64,000 nucleotides of DNA from Cinclus cinclus (Eukaryota; Chordata; Aves; Passeriformes; Cinclidae). Below the pieces are notes generated by a model. It saw only the letters and a list, made by a program, of their open reading frames with translations. It made no database searches and was not told where the DNA came from. The translations under genes and the position numbers were made by a program. Of the stretch, positions 1 to 11,446 are shown piece after piece (the stretch's first letter is position 1; every line of letters begins with the position of its first letter). The stretch lies in NCBI RefSeq assembly GCF_963662255.1, contig NC_085071.1, positions 4,428,701 to 4,492,700 on the forward strand. Direction: 5' to 3'.

Positions 1-2594
1 TGATGAAGAAGAACTGCTGAGACGTAGACGAGGCTTGAAGAAAAAACTGTAACTATTTTCTAAAAATCTTAATTACCAGAGAGAACAGAATATTAATAGC
101 ACTAGAAATTTAGTTTGGAATTATTCCCTCTCAAGCAGATTTTCATATGGTCTGGTTTTTTGCTTTGGAGCTATCATGTTGCATGAATTTAATTGTGTAG
201 CTTGTGGGTTATAGATTATTTCCATTATCTTTTTTTATTATAGATGGAAATCAAAAAGCCATGATAAAAGCAGTACAACATTTTTTTAACCAAAAAAAGG
301 GATGCAAGCATAATGTTGTCATTCCTCATGTCTTAAGATTTTATTTGTTCTAGCATGTAAAACACAGAGTTGACAGTTATTGCCATCATCTTTGGAATCT
401 GGTGGATGATAATGATTTGAGGTGGTACATGATATCAGGCTATGTGTGTAAATGAGTAAAAACTCGAGGCTTGGTCTTTCTAAAAATCACATGAGAAATT
501 CCAATACATCCTTAGGAAATGTGGTCATTTTGTGTCAAAAGATAAATCATGCTTTCAGAAGATTGGTGTGATGGCTGTTATGCTCCCAAACTGAACTCTT
601 TAATTTTTTTTCCTAGAAAACTGCAGGATTTCATGGAAGAGGAGGCAGAGCTATCAGGGAGTGATGTGGGAAGTGAGGATGAGTACGATGGCGAAGACCT
701 GAACGAATATGAAGAAGAGATTATCGACGAGGAGCTCCCAAACGAAGCGGAATTAGGAAACCAAATACAGAAATTCCACATGTCAGTGCCATTATCAGAA
801 GCTCTTTGGGTGTGTGAGGCCCTGGCTCTGGGACAGAGCCTGGACTAACCTGTCCCTGTCTCCTGTGCTGGCAGGAAGGCGATGCTGGACGATGACAAGC
901 GCCAGCTCCGCCTGTACCAGGAGAGGTACCTGCTGGATGGGGACCTGCACAGTGATGGCCCGGGCAGGACCAGGAGGTTCAGATGGAAAAACATAGGTGA
1001 CCTATGATCCAGAGTTAATAGAGGTGGAGAAAGATGGAAAACAAAGCTTGTGTGAAGTAGCACTTAGTAGTCCTCATTAATGTATTTCAGGAATAAATTG
1101 CCAGGGCATGTTTCTGGGTTTTTGGTTGGCTGAGGGTTTTTTGCCTTGTTTGATTGGTTTTGGGGTTTTTAGCATCCATTTTCAAAATTGATAGCTGACT
1201 GTCTTGTTTTGTTGCTTAGATTTTGCTTCACAGATGGACTTGTTTCAGAGAGATTCAGATAATGAGGAGGAGAATGAAGAGTTTGAGACAGAAGCAAAGT
1301 GGAGGAAGGAGCGATTTGAGCGAGAGCAGTGGCTTCGTGAGCAGGTACTGGTGAGCTGCTAGAAAGGCTTACTCAGTCTTTGTATCATTGCTGGATGTGA
1401 AATTGTTTATTGATATTGTTTATTCCTCAAGTTAAACTTCAGTATTGGGTCAGGTTAGGTTTCTCAGCTGAACGTGATGTTGTTCATTAATAGAACAAGG
1501 ATGATGAAGTATCTAAGAAGTTGCAATAACCTCTTACAGTAGAAAGTAAATAAAATTAATTTACATAAAGAAAATAATTGCTCTACTTAAAATACTGAAT
1601 GAAATGTCCATTTGTAATATGAATTTTTTCAATTGTCTTCTCTCTGCTACAGAAGGAAAAAAATAAAGAGGAGGAGGAGGACGAGGAAGAGATTGGCGGA
1701 AACAGCGAATTCATGAAGCTGGCAAAAAAAGTGACTGCCAAGTCCCTGCAGAAGAAAGGTGAGCTTGATTTCAATTGAAGTGATGAGAAAAGAAGAGAGT
1801 GAGAGAGTTCAAAAACTGATCTTTCCTCCATGTGTTTGCCAGCCAGCCCAGTAGTGGTGGCACAAGACACGACTCTGTTACCCGGGAACCCATTTGATGC
1901 CTTCAGACCTGCTGGTGACATCCAGGTGGGTACCAATCCTCAAAAATGGCATTTCCCAACACAGTCAAGTCAGCAGCCCCTGAATTCTGGGCATTCCTGG
2001 TTTGTGTTGTTGTAACACATGAGTAGAGAGTGGATTTTCTCTGAAGACTAACTTAACTAAGCAACTTACCTCATTTCCTGAAAGTGTCTAATGCAGCTTT
2101 TGTTTGCCTTTAAGATTAAAAATGGGTCACTCTTGAACAGACCTAAAGCTGTCCTTCAGAAGCTGGCGGCAATGTCAGATCTTAATCCAAATGCCCCTCG
2201 AAATTCAAGGAATTTTGTCTTTCATACACTTTCACCAGAGAAGAGTGAAGAGGCAAAGGAGAAATCAAACCCTCAGGTAAGGATTTGGGTCGCAGGTGTT
2301 GCCAGCTGTGGAGATTATTTAAATATACAAGCACTGAAATCTGCCAAGCAGTTAAGAGCACTGATGTCTTAAATATTCTCAATGTGCTCTCACACCAAAT
2401 ATTTCTCTCATAACTGAGAATTTGAACTTTTTTTTTTTTTTTGACATGTTGTGTATTTTATTGTATTTGACTGCCCTTAGGTGAAGAAGAGAGGCCCTTC
2501 AGCAGTGCTAACATCAGCAGCAAAGCGGCCCAGGGTAGAAAGCTCAGAGGAAACCAGTCAAAGCCGAAGCATTTTCCAGTACTTGGAGAGCTGA
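1..2594 (+). CDS. CLSPN: Claspin, C-terminal part (last eight coding exons; 5' part lies outside the window)
   Basis: Claspin is the nuclear adaptor that lets ATR activate CHK1 at stalled replication forks and that travels with the replisome. I join exons 2-48 (partial), 617-781, 875-996, 1220-1344, 1653-1758, 1843-1925, 2115-2276 and 2481-2594. The join stays in frame and gives 307 residues plus a stop. The product matches vertebrate claspin C-termini: [20 protein letters not shown], then [16 protein letters not shown], then [10 protein letters not shown] and [14 protein letters not shown], ending in YLES. The segment opens with a basic stretch, followed by the acidic region known to make intramolecular and kinase contacts. 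The CHK1-binding phosphorepeats lie in upstream exons not present here. All introns are GT-AG. Identity is certain; the only doubtful point is the donor of the fourth exon. Confidence 0.96.
2..48 (+). CDS. CLSPN: CLSPN exon, 3' portion only
   Basis: The frame starting at base 2 reads [15 protein letters not shown], an acidic-to-basic junction found in claspin before the KLQDFMEEE motif. The donor is GTAACT at 49. Two bases of a Leu codon are carried into the next exon. The acceptor lies before the window. Confidence 0.85.
49..616 (+). other. CLSPN: CLSPN intron
   Basis: This intron runs from GTAACT at 49 to a T-rich tract and TAG at 614-616. It is AT-rich and I see no repeat or RNA gene in it. 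Confidence 0.85.
617..781 (+). CDS. CLSPN: CLSPN exon encoding the acidic patch
   Basis: The acceptor is TTTTTTTCCTAG ending at 616 and the donor is GT at 782. The exon encodes [20 protein letters not shown] and then a run dominated by Asp and Glu, ending before a split Met codon. This is the acidic patch near the C-terminus of claspin, known in mammals as a site of intramolecular and kinase contacts. Confidence 0.95.
875..996 (+). CDS. CLSPN: CLSPN exon
   Basis: The acceptor is CTGGCAG at 868-874 and the donor is GTGACC at 997. The exon encodes [20 protein letters not shown] and then [20 protein letters not shown]. This is among the most conserved parts of the claspin C-terminus. Confidence 0.95.
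1220..1344 (+). CDS. CLSPN: CLSPN exon with two possible donors
   Basis: The acceptor is GTTGCTTAG ending at 1219. The exon encodes [20 protein letters not shown] followed by [17 protein letters not shown]. Two donors lie six bases apart: CAG|GTACTG at 1345 and CTG|GTGAGC at 1351. Both leave phase 0, so the second would simply add Val-Leu. I chose 1344 because of the CAG before the junction, but the choice is open. Confidence 0.88.
1653..1758 (+). CDS. CLSPN: CLSPN exon
   Basis: The acceptor is CTCTCTGCTACAG ending at 1652 and the donor is GTGAGC at 1759. The exon encodes [20 protein letters not shown] and then [15 protein letters not shown]. It corresponds to the human stretch ending in [15 protein letters not shown]. 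Confidence 0.94.
1843..1925 (+). CDS. CLSPN: CLSPN exon
   Basis: The acceptor is TGTTTGCCAG ending at 1842. A second AG four bases downstream would bring a stop almost at once, so 1843 is the start. The exon encodes [20 protein letters not shown] then FRPAGDIQ, matching the human NPFEAIRP segment. The donor is GTGGGT at 1926. Confidence 0.93.
2115..2276 (+). CDS. CLSPN: CLSPN exon
   Basis: The acceptor is TTTGCCTTTAAG ending at 2114 and the donor is GTAAGG at 2277. The exon encodes [20 protein letters not shown] then [20 protein letters not shown]. It is near-identical to mammalian claspin. Confidence 0.96.
2481..2594 (+). CDS. CLSPN: CLSPN terminal coding exon
   Basis: The acceptor is GACTGCCCTTAG ending at 2480. 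The exon encodes [20 protein letters not shown] then a Ser-rich segment and SIFQYLES, with TGA at 2592-2594. The VKKRGPS start and YLES end match the human protein. Confidence 0.95.
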   Translation: MKKRGPSAVLTSAAKRPRVESSEETSQSRSIFQYLES

Positions 2595-3224
2595 ATGTTC
2601 CTGTTTAGAGCCAAAGGTTGTGTCTCCTCTTTGCCAGCTGCAGTTTATTTTGCCAATCTGCCAGAAGTCACCAAGCAGGGAAACAAATGGGTGCCACATC
2701 ATTCACAAGTTCCAGTAATTTCCAGGCAGTGGTTTTGTGCTTTGTTTTTTCTCAGTCTTCTGTGGCAAATGGGAGCACAAAATCCGTTCCTGGTTTGGAA
2801 TGAAATGCTGACTTGGTCTTTCCCAAGCATTAAGGAAACTTCCACTGCTGTGGGCTGTCCTCACAGGAGCTACAGAGGTGTCAGTTCCACCTGGAAATGC
2901 CATTGGTGTGACAAGGAGATACCTCAGGTAGCTGAAAGCACGATAAAGGAGGAATTTCTATAGCTCTGGGAGAGAATGAAGAAGCAGTGTTGGCCATGGC
3001 AGGGCACTTGTTTACACTTGCAGTACAAAGTTTTAGCTGTGGCTCCCTCCAGTGTCTTGTTTTTTTTAATGTTGAACATTTATTAAGCTTTGCCTTTTAA
3101 GAAGCTCTAATTTATCCTTGAAATATTTGCTTTGTGGAAAAGGTCCCAGCCTCTTCTGAGGCAATATGAGAAGGGTTTCTTTCCAAGTTTTTATTACTGT
3201 TGATGTCCTTAAATTTGCAGATGG

Positions 3225-3241
3225 GTGTGTGTGTGTGTGTG
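3225..3241. repeat. (GT)n microsatellite
   Basis: About eight uninterrupted GT units lie in the claspin 3'UTR. Confidence 0.9.
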
Positions 3242-3740
3242 GAGAGGGAAGAATGTGAGTAATGTGTGGGAGAGGAAAAGGAGGTTTGGGGGGGTTTATT
3301 TGCATTGGTGGGGGAAATTGCTGGGATTGCTCTGGTTTGTCCAACTTCAGGCTATCTTTAACCATCCATTGTGTTGTTTTCATGGAAGCTGCACTTATCC
3401 AAGAGAAGCCATCCATCACTGAGCAGCCAGTAAGGAAAGGGCTGCTCTAGAATGAGGGAATTTATAAGAAACTTGAGCCAGAGTGTCCAACATTGCTGAC
3501 GTTTCTGATCACAAGTTGAATGTATTGGAGAGCAGATAATGGTGCCAGAGGGTCCTGCTCTTAAGACTGAACATCTCTGGAACTGGATGTCACACACCTG
3601 AGGTGCTGATGCTATTGGAGAAGTGTCTGAGCTGTAAATTTTGTAACATCTTGAGCACACACCCAGTGTGCTGTGTGTAAAATATTTTATTGTACAGTAT
3701 GTTATAAAGAATTACGGTACTAATCGAAGTGCAACTTGAC

Positions 3741-3746
3741 AATAAA
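3741..3746 (+). terminator. CLSPN: CLSPN polyadenylation signal
   Basis: AATAAA is followed within about 40-80 bases by GT-rich sequence (TTGTGTATACGTGTCTTGGGG near 3800), as expected of a cleavage and polyadenylation site. No earlier AATAAA is seen in the 3'UTR. Confidence 0.7.
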
Positions 3747-5294
3747 ACATGTTTTGAATTTTGCAGGGAGTTAGATTTCATTTCTAGGATTTCACTCGGT
3801 TGTGTATACGTGTCTTGGGGCTTTTTTCCCCCCAATGTTTTTTATTTCTGGCTATGTATTTTTTATATTGCTGCCTTTTTTTTATGTTTTGTTTTGTTTT
3901 TGTTGCCACAGCTCAACCCTTCACTAGGAACAGCTGCAATAATATTGGAATACAAGAAAAACAGCCCCTTGTGTTTATTGGAGTGTGGATTTTCAACTCT
4001 TCAAGCCTTCTACTTAGATTTGCATGAAATTCTTGGCCTGAAGACTATGATTTTTTTCCTGCTTCAGTAGTTTTGGACTTCTTATTTCCTATCCAAAACT
4101 TTCTTTGTCCTTGTCTTAAGAAATGTCTGTTTGAGTTCACTGCAGCAAATCTAAAGATTAATGTACCTGGATTTGGGATGGGAGGTTTAGGAAAGAGGAG
4201 TGACCTTTCCTCCTTTGTTATCAGATTTCTCTTGAAGGACACGTAACTGAAAGCTTTCTAAACACCCCTTAATTCTTTATCAGCGTTTCACTGATACAAA
4301 AGTTGTGCTAATCCAGCACAGATTTGTTGGGTGAAACACTGAAGCTCCAAATTTGGCATTTTTTCTGAATTTTGCTCCCGCTCTGCCACTAGAGCGCAGC
4401 AAGAGAGTGTGCTTGCTCTGACACAGGAGCAAGGCAAAATCATTAAAGCTTAAAGTGTGTCTTGACTCCAGGGGAAATTCTTGCAGTTTTCCATGCTCTT
4501 GCATTGCAAGGGATTAAATTTATAGAGGCCTATAATTGCTACATTTTTTGCATTAGAAAGTGTAGCTTGAAGAGCACCTTTATAGGGTTGGCTGAGTCCT
4601 GGTGGTTTCCTGGCTTCTCCTCAGCACATGCTACTAGCCATAATTATGGCTTTTATTTTGCTTTCCATGTAGAATTTTCCCTTTAAAATACATTTTCCTT
4701 GTTCCAGAGCCAAGGGTAGGAAAGTACCATTGACTCTGAAAAGCTTATAAATTGAAATACAGGGAAGGGAAAAGTTTGTGGCTGCATTTCCCCTACTACA
4801 ACTTTGCAGTAGTTCAGGGTTTCTGAGTTGCTGCTGGAAGCTCTGCACTGCACCCTAAAAATTCCTTGCCTGGGAAAATATTCCATGCCAGGGAGTGGGA
4901 GCTGGAATATCAATGGGAGAGTTGAGTCATGTGCTGAGGTGCTGCTACTGTCATTGTGCCAGAGTTGAGGTCTTGGGCCTGACCCTCACCTGTGCTCCCA
5001 CCCCTTCCCTGCCCTGCTGCCATCCATTCCCTGGCTCCAGCTTTCCCAGAGCTGCCCCCCTGCTCCTGTCTGGCACATGAACTCAGCTTTGCCTTCTCAT
5101 TTTCAGGTGTTGATTCAGTTGCCCCCCTCCTGGCAGACATGAGGCTGCTGTGCTAATGGGGAGAAAAATCCTCACTGATGTTGCTGGAAGTGCCAAGAGT
5201 GGGCTGGGAAGGAGGGAATGGCTCAGGGTGGGGATGAGGGTCCTTCCTGCATCCAGGCACTGCTGCATCTCAGCCTGAGCAGAAGCTGCTCAAA

Positions 5295-5345
5295 GGCTGG
5301 ACTCAGTGATCCTGGAGGTCTTTTCCAATCTCAGTGATTCTGTGG
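5295..5345 (+). mobile_element. CR1 LINE 3' tail fragment
   Basis: GGCTGGACTCAGTGATCCTG followed by GAGGTCTTTTCCAA and GATTCTGTGG is the avian CR1 3' terminus in plus orientation. Only about 50 bp remain. Confidence 0.8.
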
Positions 5346-8300
5346 AATTGTCTGCAGGGCTGTTCTGGGCTGAAAGAAGAGGTGATTCCACTTCCCTCCT
5401 TTTTTTCTCCCCTTTTCTCTGCCTTGGGTTAACTCGGAGAAGTTGCAGCTGAGAGTTGTGATAGGTGATATTTGGGTTTAACTTTGGTGCAGAAGTGGCT
5501 GCAGCCTGAGATTTTCATCTGAGTTGGGTAGCTCTAATAACAACACCTCTCTGTGCCTCAGTTTCCCTTTCCCACACAGGGGATAGGAGGAATAAAGCCC
5601 AGGGGCTCTGAGTTCCTGATCCTTGACTGCGCCACGGGAGCCTTGATAAGAGCAGTGCTGCTAATATACAACGTTATCTGCTGAGTTTGCAGAGAGAATG
5701 AGCTTTTGGGAACCCAAATGATAATGGAGAAAATTTTAAAAAGGACTTAAAAGCAGAGGGAGGAGCGGCCCTAGGTGCATGGTAAAGGTTGACATTGCAG
5801 ACACGTTTATAATCCCAGCTCCCGCCGCCACGCGGCTCCTCGGGGCTCAAGGCACTCACTGAATTATGTTTTCTTTCCCTTTTTTGCCAAGAGACTGAAA
5901 AGGGGAGAGAAAAAAAACTATTTGTTTGTCTTGTCTAATTTAATTTATGTTATTTATCAAATAGACAGGTTATTTGGGAAACCAGATGGACCCAGGCTAA
6001 AATCATCTGTATTTCCAACATGTGAAAAATTACGTTGGAGTGGACACATGAAAGGCAGCATGGAGCAGGTTTGGTGAGCACCCACCATGTGAGCTCTGCA
6101 CCTCATCTGTCCTGGACCTCTAATCAGTTGTCCCAGACCCATTATGAGGGTTAAAGGACAAAAAGACCCCCAGGCAACCACGGGGGTGTCTTCCAGAGCA
6201 GCCATGTCACAATTATTTACCTTCCCTGGCTTTCACTCTGCTCATTGACTGGTGCATCCCTTCCCCAGAGATGGATGGGGTGGGTTTTTCGGCCCAAATA
6301 AATGTTTTAGTTTGATTTGGGAGCAAAGAATGTGCCAGTTTTTGGTGTGTGTTTTTTTCTCCATTGGGTTTTCTTGTTGGAAAAGGAAGATCTGAAGATG
6401 GAGAGCAGCAAGGAAGGCTGAAAGGCGATAGATAATGCAAGAAATAAACAAATTAAAAAGAAATATAATAAAAGGAAGAACCCTCTGTTACTAATGAATT
6501 GGACACCCTGATTGCTGCGGTATTCCCGAGAGCTGAGCCTGGAGCAGACCCCATCACTGACCTTCCCAGTGCCTGAGGGCAGGACCCTGGCATCCTCATG
6601 GCACAGGAAACATCTCTGTGAGACCAGCAGGATTTAGTGGGTGACCTGTAAAGCAAAAGTTCCATTCTCTATTAACTATTAGTCATTAACATTAATTCCA
6701 GCGCTGCGCGTGCTCCGTGCAGACAGATGTTCAGTCCTTGGGGGTTGTTATTTTCTCTTGTATCATCCAGAAGCTAAATTTAGGGCTGACTCCAGCTCTG
6801 CTTCTCCAGGCAGCAGAGATCTAAACTAGCTGTAATTAAAGAAAACGACATAAAAGATTGCAGGGTGTGGGGGGGAGGGGGATCAGCAAATCTTACAGCT
6901 TTGCAAGAGATTAATTTTATTTTTAGCTAATATTTTTCTCTGTTCCTCAGGGCTCTTCATGCAACACACTCTGTGCTGCTTCCCTTGCAGTGGACCATTG
7001 ATTTTCAATATTTGATGGTGTTTGTGCACATGGCCACAGGGGATCAGTATCTGAGGGGTACGTTTATTTCTGTCCTCACACTCTAAAAGCCACCTGTGGT
7101 ATTCCAGCCCTCACCTTTGCCATGGGGATGCTGTACAGAGCCCAGAGGTCCCACTCCATCCTGGCAGGGCTGGCTGTGCCTGCTGTGCCAGGCCAGGTTC
7201 AGCCCCGAGGTCCCAGCTGGAGGGGGACACAGGCCAGCCCTGCAGCATCTTCTTGCACTGCCCAATTTCCAGCTGCTGCTTCACAGACACTCATTTCTGT
7301 GCAGGAACAATGATTAACCACCCAGGCTCTAATGCCACCTTTCTGGCAGCTCAGGATCCAGATGTGGCACTTTCACATTCCCACTTTACATGAAGCCTGA
7401 AAGAAGCCCTCAGCCTTTCCCAAATAACCACCAGCTTATAGAAAAAATGGCTTTTCCTTCCTTCGTCCTGCTCTTCAGTGAGCCTGCATGGGGCAGGGTG
7501 ACTTAATTGTGCCTGGGAATGTGAAGTTCAGGAGCTGCCACTTGGGCTGGCCTTTTCTGGGAAATGTCCAGCTCCAGGCTGGCACTGTGCTGGAAGGGGA
7601 CATTGCTGTGGTTCAGTGTGACACTCTGAACCCCCTGGCTGGCAGTGTTGGGGTGCTTTAAGGAGCCTCTCTCAACCACATCCCAGTCAAGACCCACAGA
7701 GAGGTTTTGTATTCCAAGACATCTCCCATCCCAACTAAGTTCTGTGACAGAGCCATGGTGACCACAGCCAGCACTCCCTGCAGGATGCACAATGCCATCT
7801 CTGCCAGTGCCAGTGCAAACACCCCAACCAAAGGCAACACCAACCCATCCGGCCACTGCTGTAAGAAGTTAATTAAATCATCAGGCAATTAAACCCTCCA
7901 TGTGGTCCCCATTTTATGTGACGTGAGGGCAATGCTCACAGTGTTCTCCAACTGAGGCACCCGGGATGAGCTCACAGGCAGCCCTGGGCTGGTTTTGGTG
8001 TCCTTTGTTCCACCTACAGATTTGCTGAGGGTGTGTGATCTTTGGAGCTGGGATGACACGAGCCCCAAAGTATGAAAACATGTCCCGAGGTGTGACTGCA
8101 ATCAGCCTCCAGCCTGACCCACAAAGTTTCTCCATCTGTTCCCTATGCTGTAAGGGGAAAAGAAAAGGAAGGGAAGATTAGATGGCATCAGTGTGGTTGG
8201 CAAAGACCCCTAAACATCAGCAGGGGCAAAGGCAGGGCTGGAGGAGCTGGTTTCGGTACCCCTCAGCCAGCATCCAGCTCAAGTCTTGAGGGCTGGGATT

Positions 8301-9554
8301 TGTCCCAGTGGCTGGGCCTTGCCCACGGCTCCTGCTAAAAGGCTGTGAGCAGCACTGCTGGAGTCTCCAGCTTGAATGGAAACTGGAGATGCCAAACCAA
8401 ATCCCATCGTGGTGCTGGTGATGACCCCAGTCTGGTGAGGCTGGTGCTGGTGGGCTGGCAGGTGAGCCAGGCATTGGATCCACTCCCTAAAGCCACAGCT
8501 CCATCCCAAGAACTGTGCCACAGTAGTCACAGGGTGTTTTTAATTCAAAGTGCAGGACCTTACAGCAAAATCCTCACACAAATTTTGCCAGGGACACTAT
8601 TGAGGGCATGGGGCTGATGGTGTCCCACTGCCCTGGTGGACCAGCGTGACCCCCAGCGATGGGGGACAACCAGAAGGGGACAGTGGTGTCCAGCCTGCCC
8701 TGGTCCCCCATGGTCCCCCCAGCTCTGGGGTCGGGGCTGGCTGAGCCGGTGTTGCCGGGAGCTGTGCACACATCCTGCAAAGGGAAGAGCCTCGCTCCCA
8801 ACATCTGCTTGGCGTTTGTTTGTCTTTCATTCCCATTCCTGCCCTGCCTCCCCCTCTGCTTTCATCCTTCCATCTGCACAGGCCTAAAAATAGGGCCGTG
8901 GCCAGACTCGGCCTGTGCCTCATCAGCCTGTCGGGATTTTGGTGTGATCCCATTTCTGGCCCGACAAGGTGGGGACACTCACCAGTGTCCATCAGATGCC
9001 ACTTTCCTGCCACAGATGCCAAGTGGCTCTTCAGGGGTGCCTGCACCCCGGACTTTTGCCCTGGGTGCTGTTCTCTAGTCCCAGCCCAAAATGCTCAATC
9101 CTGGGCATAGGGGATCTCAGGCAGAGCCTCATGTCAGCCCCTGCATGGCCCCACTGCTGCACTTGGGGTGGGGGTGGCACCAACTTCAAAGGTGCCCTTG
9201 TGGCAGAGGAAGAGCAGAGAGGTGTCCCCAACCCCACAACTCATATACTCTCCAAAAGTGCCTGGGGTGAAGAAGTGGAGCCACAGGGATATACCCCATC
9301 ACCTGGCTGGGGCTTCAGTGGGACCTCGTTCTGCCACCTGGGCTGATCTGGGGTCCCTGTGGGCTACCCCCGGGGTCCTTGGGGGCTGCTCCAGGAGTTT
9401 CCACACCTCCTGCTCCCCAGACAGGCTCATCCCTGCAGCCACTCTGGAGTGTGGAGCAGGATGAGCATCAATTGGGCACGTCCTTGTGTGTCCCCCTACC
9501 CGTTCCCCGAGTTGCTATGAATAAATCATTGTTTTATTAAAGAGAAGCAGCTGC

Positions 9555-9581
9555 TTTTTTTTTTTTTTTTTTTTTTTTTTT
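9555..9581. repeat. Poly(T) run of 27
   Basis: There are 27 consecutive T residues. Read on the minus strand this would be a poly(A) tail, but I recognise no retrocopied gene in the sequence to its right. Confidence 0.9.
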
Positions 9582-10089
9582 GACACCCCATCCGTACCCA
9601 TGGAGCCCTTTGGCACATGCTCGAACGCTGAAGCCCCATTGAGGGCCCCCAGAGCATAGCAATTGATACACAGAGATCCCCAAATCCTATTCAAACCCCT
9701 CTTTTCTGCACGAGCAGCCTCTAAACACCTCATTCACTGCTCTTTTTGTCGCCGGGGTTAAGTGGTTAAGTGTGTGTGGATCCCATAAAAGGCTTTTACT
9801 CCATGAAAAGCTATATTTACATTGTAATCACCAAAGAACTGTTTAGGCAGTCAATAGTGGGGCGGGGGCTCGGCGGCGTGTCCCTCACCTCTCCCGCTGA
9901 GCCCCCCGGAGCAGGATTTTTGTGGGATTACGTCCCCCGTGCCAGCTGCCAGGGGCCGCGGGAGCCGCCGCTCTTTGTCTCAGCCCCGGCTCCTTAAACA
10001 GCATCCTGCATCCCGGTGGCCCCGGTCCCTCCGGCAGGGACAGAACCCCGGAGTCCTGCTCAGCACCGCAGGTTCATCCCAACCCTGGC

Positions 10090-10442
10090 ATGAACCTGGT
10101 GGGATGGTGGCTCCTGGGTGATCTGTGTCCTGGGTGGGATGGTGCCAGAGTACTTGTGGCCATAGAAGCGCCTTGTTGGGCTCATCCCATCATCACTGGA
10201 AAAATTAGGTTGGATATCGGGAGAAGGTTCTTCACCTTCACCCAGAGGGTGGTGGGGCACTGAACAGGCTCCCCAAGGGAATGGTCACAGGTCCAAGGCT
10301 GCCAGAGCTCCAAGAGTGTTTGGACAATGCTCTCAGACACAGGATGGGATTGTTGGGGTGTCCTGTGCAGGACCAGGAGTTGGATTCAATCAATCTTATG
10401 GATCCTTTCCAATTCAGGTTATTCCAGGATTCTGTTCTGTTA
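10090..10442 (+). mobile_element. CR1 LINE 3' fragment
   Basis: This copy runs from GGTGGGATGGTGGCTCCTGG through TTGGATATCGGGAGAAGGTT and GGGGTGTCCTGTGCAGGACC to a tail containing CCAGGATTCTG. It is a standard avian CR1 3' end in plus orientation. Its upstream half matches the copy at 14970, so the two belong to the same subfamily. No reverse transcriptase frame survives. Confidence 0.88.
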
Positions 10443-10847
10443 TTAACCAACTTTCTGGCTCCGAGAGCCACCATGTACGCTGTGAGTGAAAAGTGTGCTA
10501 AAATTTCATCACTTTAACCAGACTGAGGACAACCAAGAACAGCAAAAGCAAAATTAATTCACCAAGAGCAAGGCAAGGGCTTCCCTTTCCACCAGCAGCA
10601 ATTTCCATGTAATCAAATAGATGATGTTCCAACTGATATCCCTGTCGGGGAACATGCCAGTCTCCCTACATGGGAGCAAATGCTCATAACAGCAGCACTC
10701 AAAGAGTAAATATGGGAGAATCCCCCCATATTCTTCTGGAAACCCCTGTGAGGCATGCCCAGGAGGGATCAGCACTGGGACAGCCAATGGGAATAGGAGG
10801 CTGCATCCCAGAGGCACTTGGATAGGGATGGAAGCAGAGATGAGGTA

Positions 10848-10930
10848 AGGAATGAGGATGGAGATGGAGACTGGAGATGGAGATGGAGATGGAGATGATG
10901 GAGATGAGGATGGGATGAGAATGAGGATGG
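10848..10930. repeat. Imperfect (GGAGAT)n / (GATGA)n microsatellite
   Basis: GGAGAT units are repeated with interruptions, degenerating into GATGAGGATG at the right side. The minus-strand frames rich in Ser, Pro, His and Ile come from this repeat. Confidence 0.85.
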
Positions 10931-11401
10931 GGGTGCTTCTGCCAGACACATTCCAGCAGAGATCCCCACTGATGAGCAATTCCAAACCACACTGGGTCCC
11001 CATCCCATGGGGAGTAAGGTGGGCATAGCCCATGGGACATGGCCATCAGCCCCCCGGGTGCTGGAGTGGTGGTGGAAGGGCTCCACTTGGTGGGGGCTCC
11101 CTTCCCCTGCTGTGTTTGCCCTGTTTGTTCCTGAAAAAGAGAAATCAGGATGTTTTCATAGTTCTCAGTTACACACCTCAGCTTTTCCTGGTGCCTTGTG
11201 TGAAGTTTTGTGATATAAAAAGTTTAGAATTCTTTTACTGCACCCTCCTGCCCAATGGAATTGGAATTGCGAGGCTGAAGTCACTGGTTAAGTGAAGAAG
11301 GTGGCTTTGCCAGTGCACCAAACCCCCATGGATGGAGTTCCTGGCTCTAGCACAGCCCGAAGGATGGCATTCCCTGGATAGGAGCTGGGAGAAAGGTGCC
11401 T

Positions 11402-11446
11402 GGTCCCCTGTGCCCCTGGTCCCCTGTGCCCCTGTGCCCCTGTGCC
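11402..11446. repeat. Short CCCCTGTG/CCCCTGGT tandem tract
   Basis: About five tandem copies of an 8-10 base unit built on CCCCTGTGC are visible. Confidence 0.8.

Larger units (their letters stand above)
2595..3765 (+). other. CLSPN: CLSPN 3' untranslated region
   Basis: No protein is encoded after the claspin stop. The region holds a (GT)n microsatellite at 3225-3241 and ends at the poly(A) signal at 3741. The exact cleavage point, about 3760, is inferred from the signal. Confidence 0.7.
3766..10089. other. Intergenic region between CLSPN and C1orf216, first part
   Basis: I find no gene. The ORFs are short, overlap each other and resemble no known family. It holds a short CR1 tail near 5295, a GATA-motif block at 5620-5860, an AT-rich block with homeodomain cores at 6660-6960 and a 27-base T run at 9555. 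The sequence at 9730-9870, with a TTAAGTGGTTAAGTG motif, also looks non-random but I cannot assign it. Confidence 0.6.

Noticed and set aside
2595..2963. 122-codon frame in the CLSPN 3'UTR
   Set aside because: It follows the conserved YLES terminus and stop of claspin and resembles no protein.
9515..9733. Minus-strand frame with a poly-Lys run
   Set aside because: The lysines are the 27-base T run read in reverse; there is no coding evidence.
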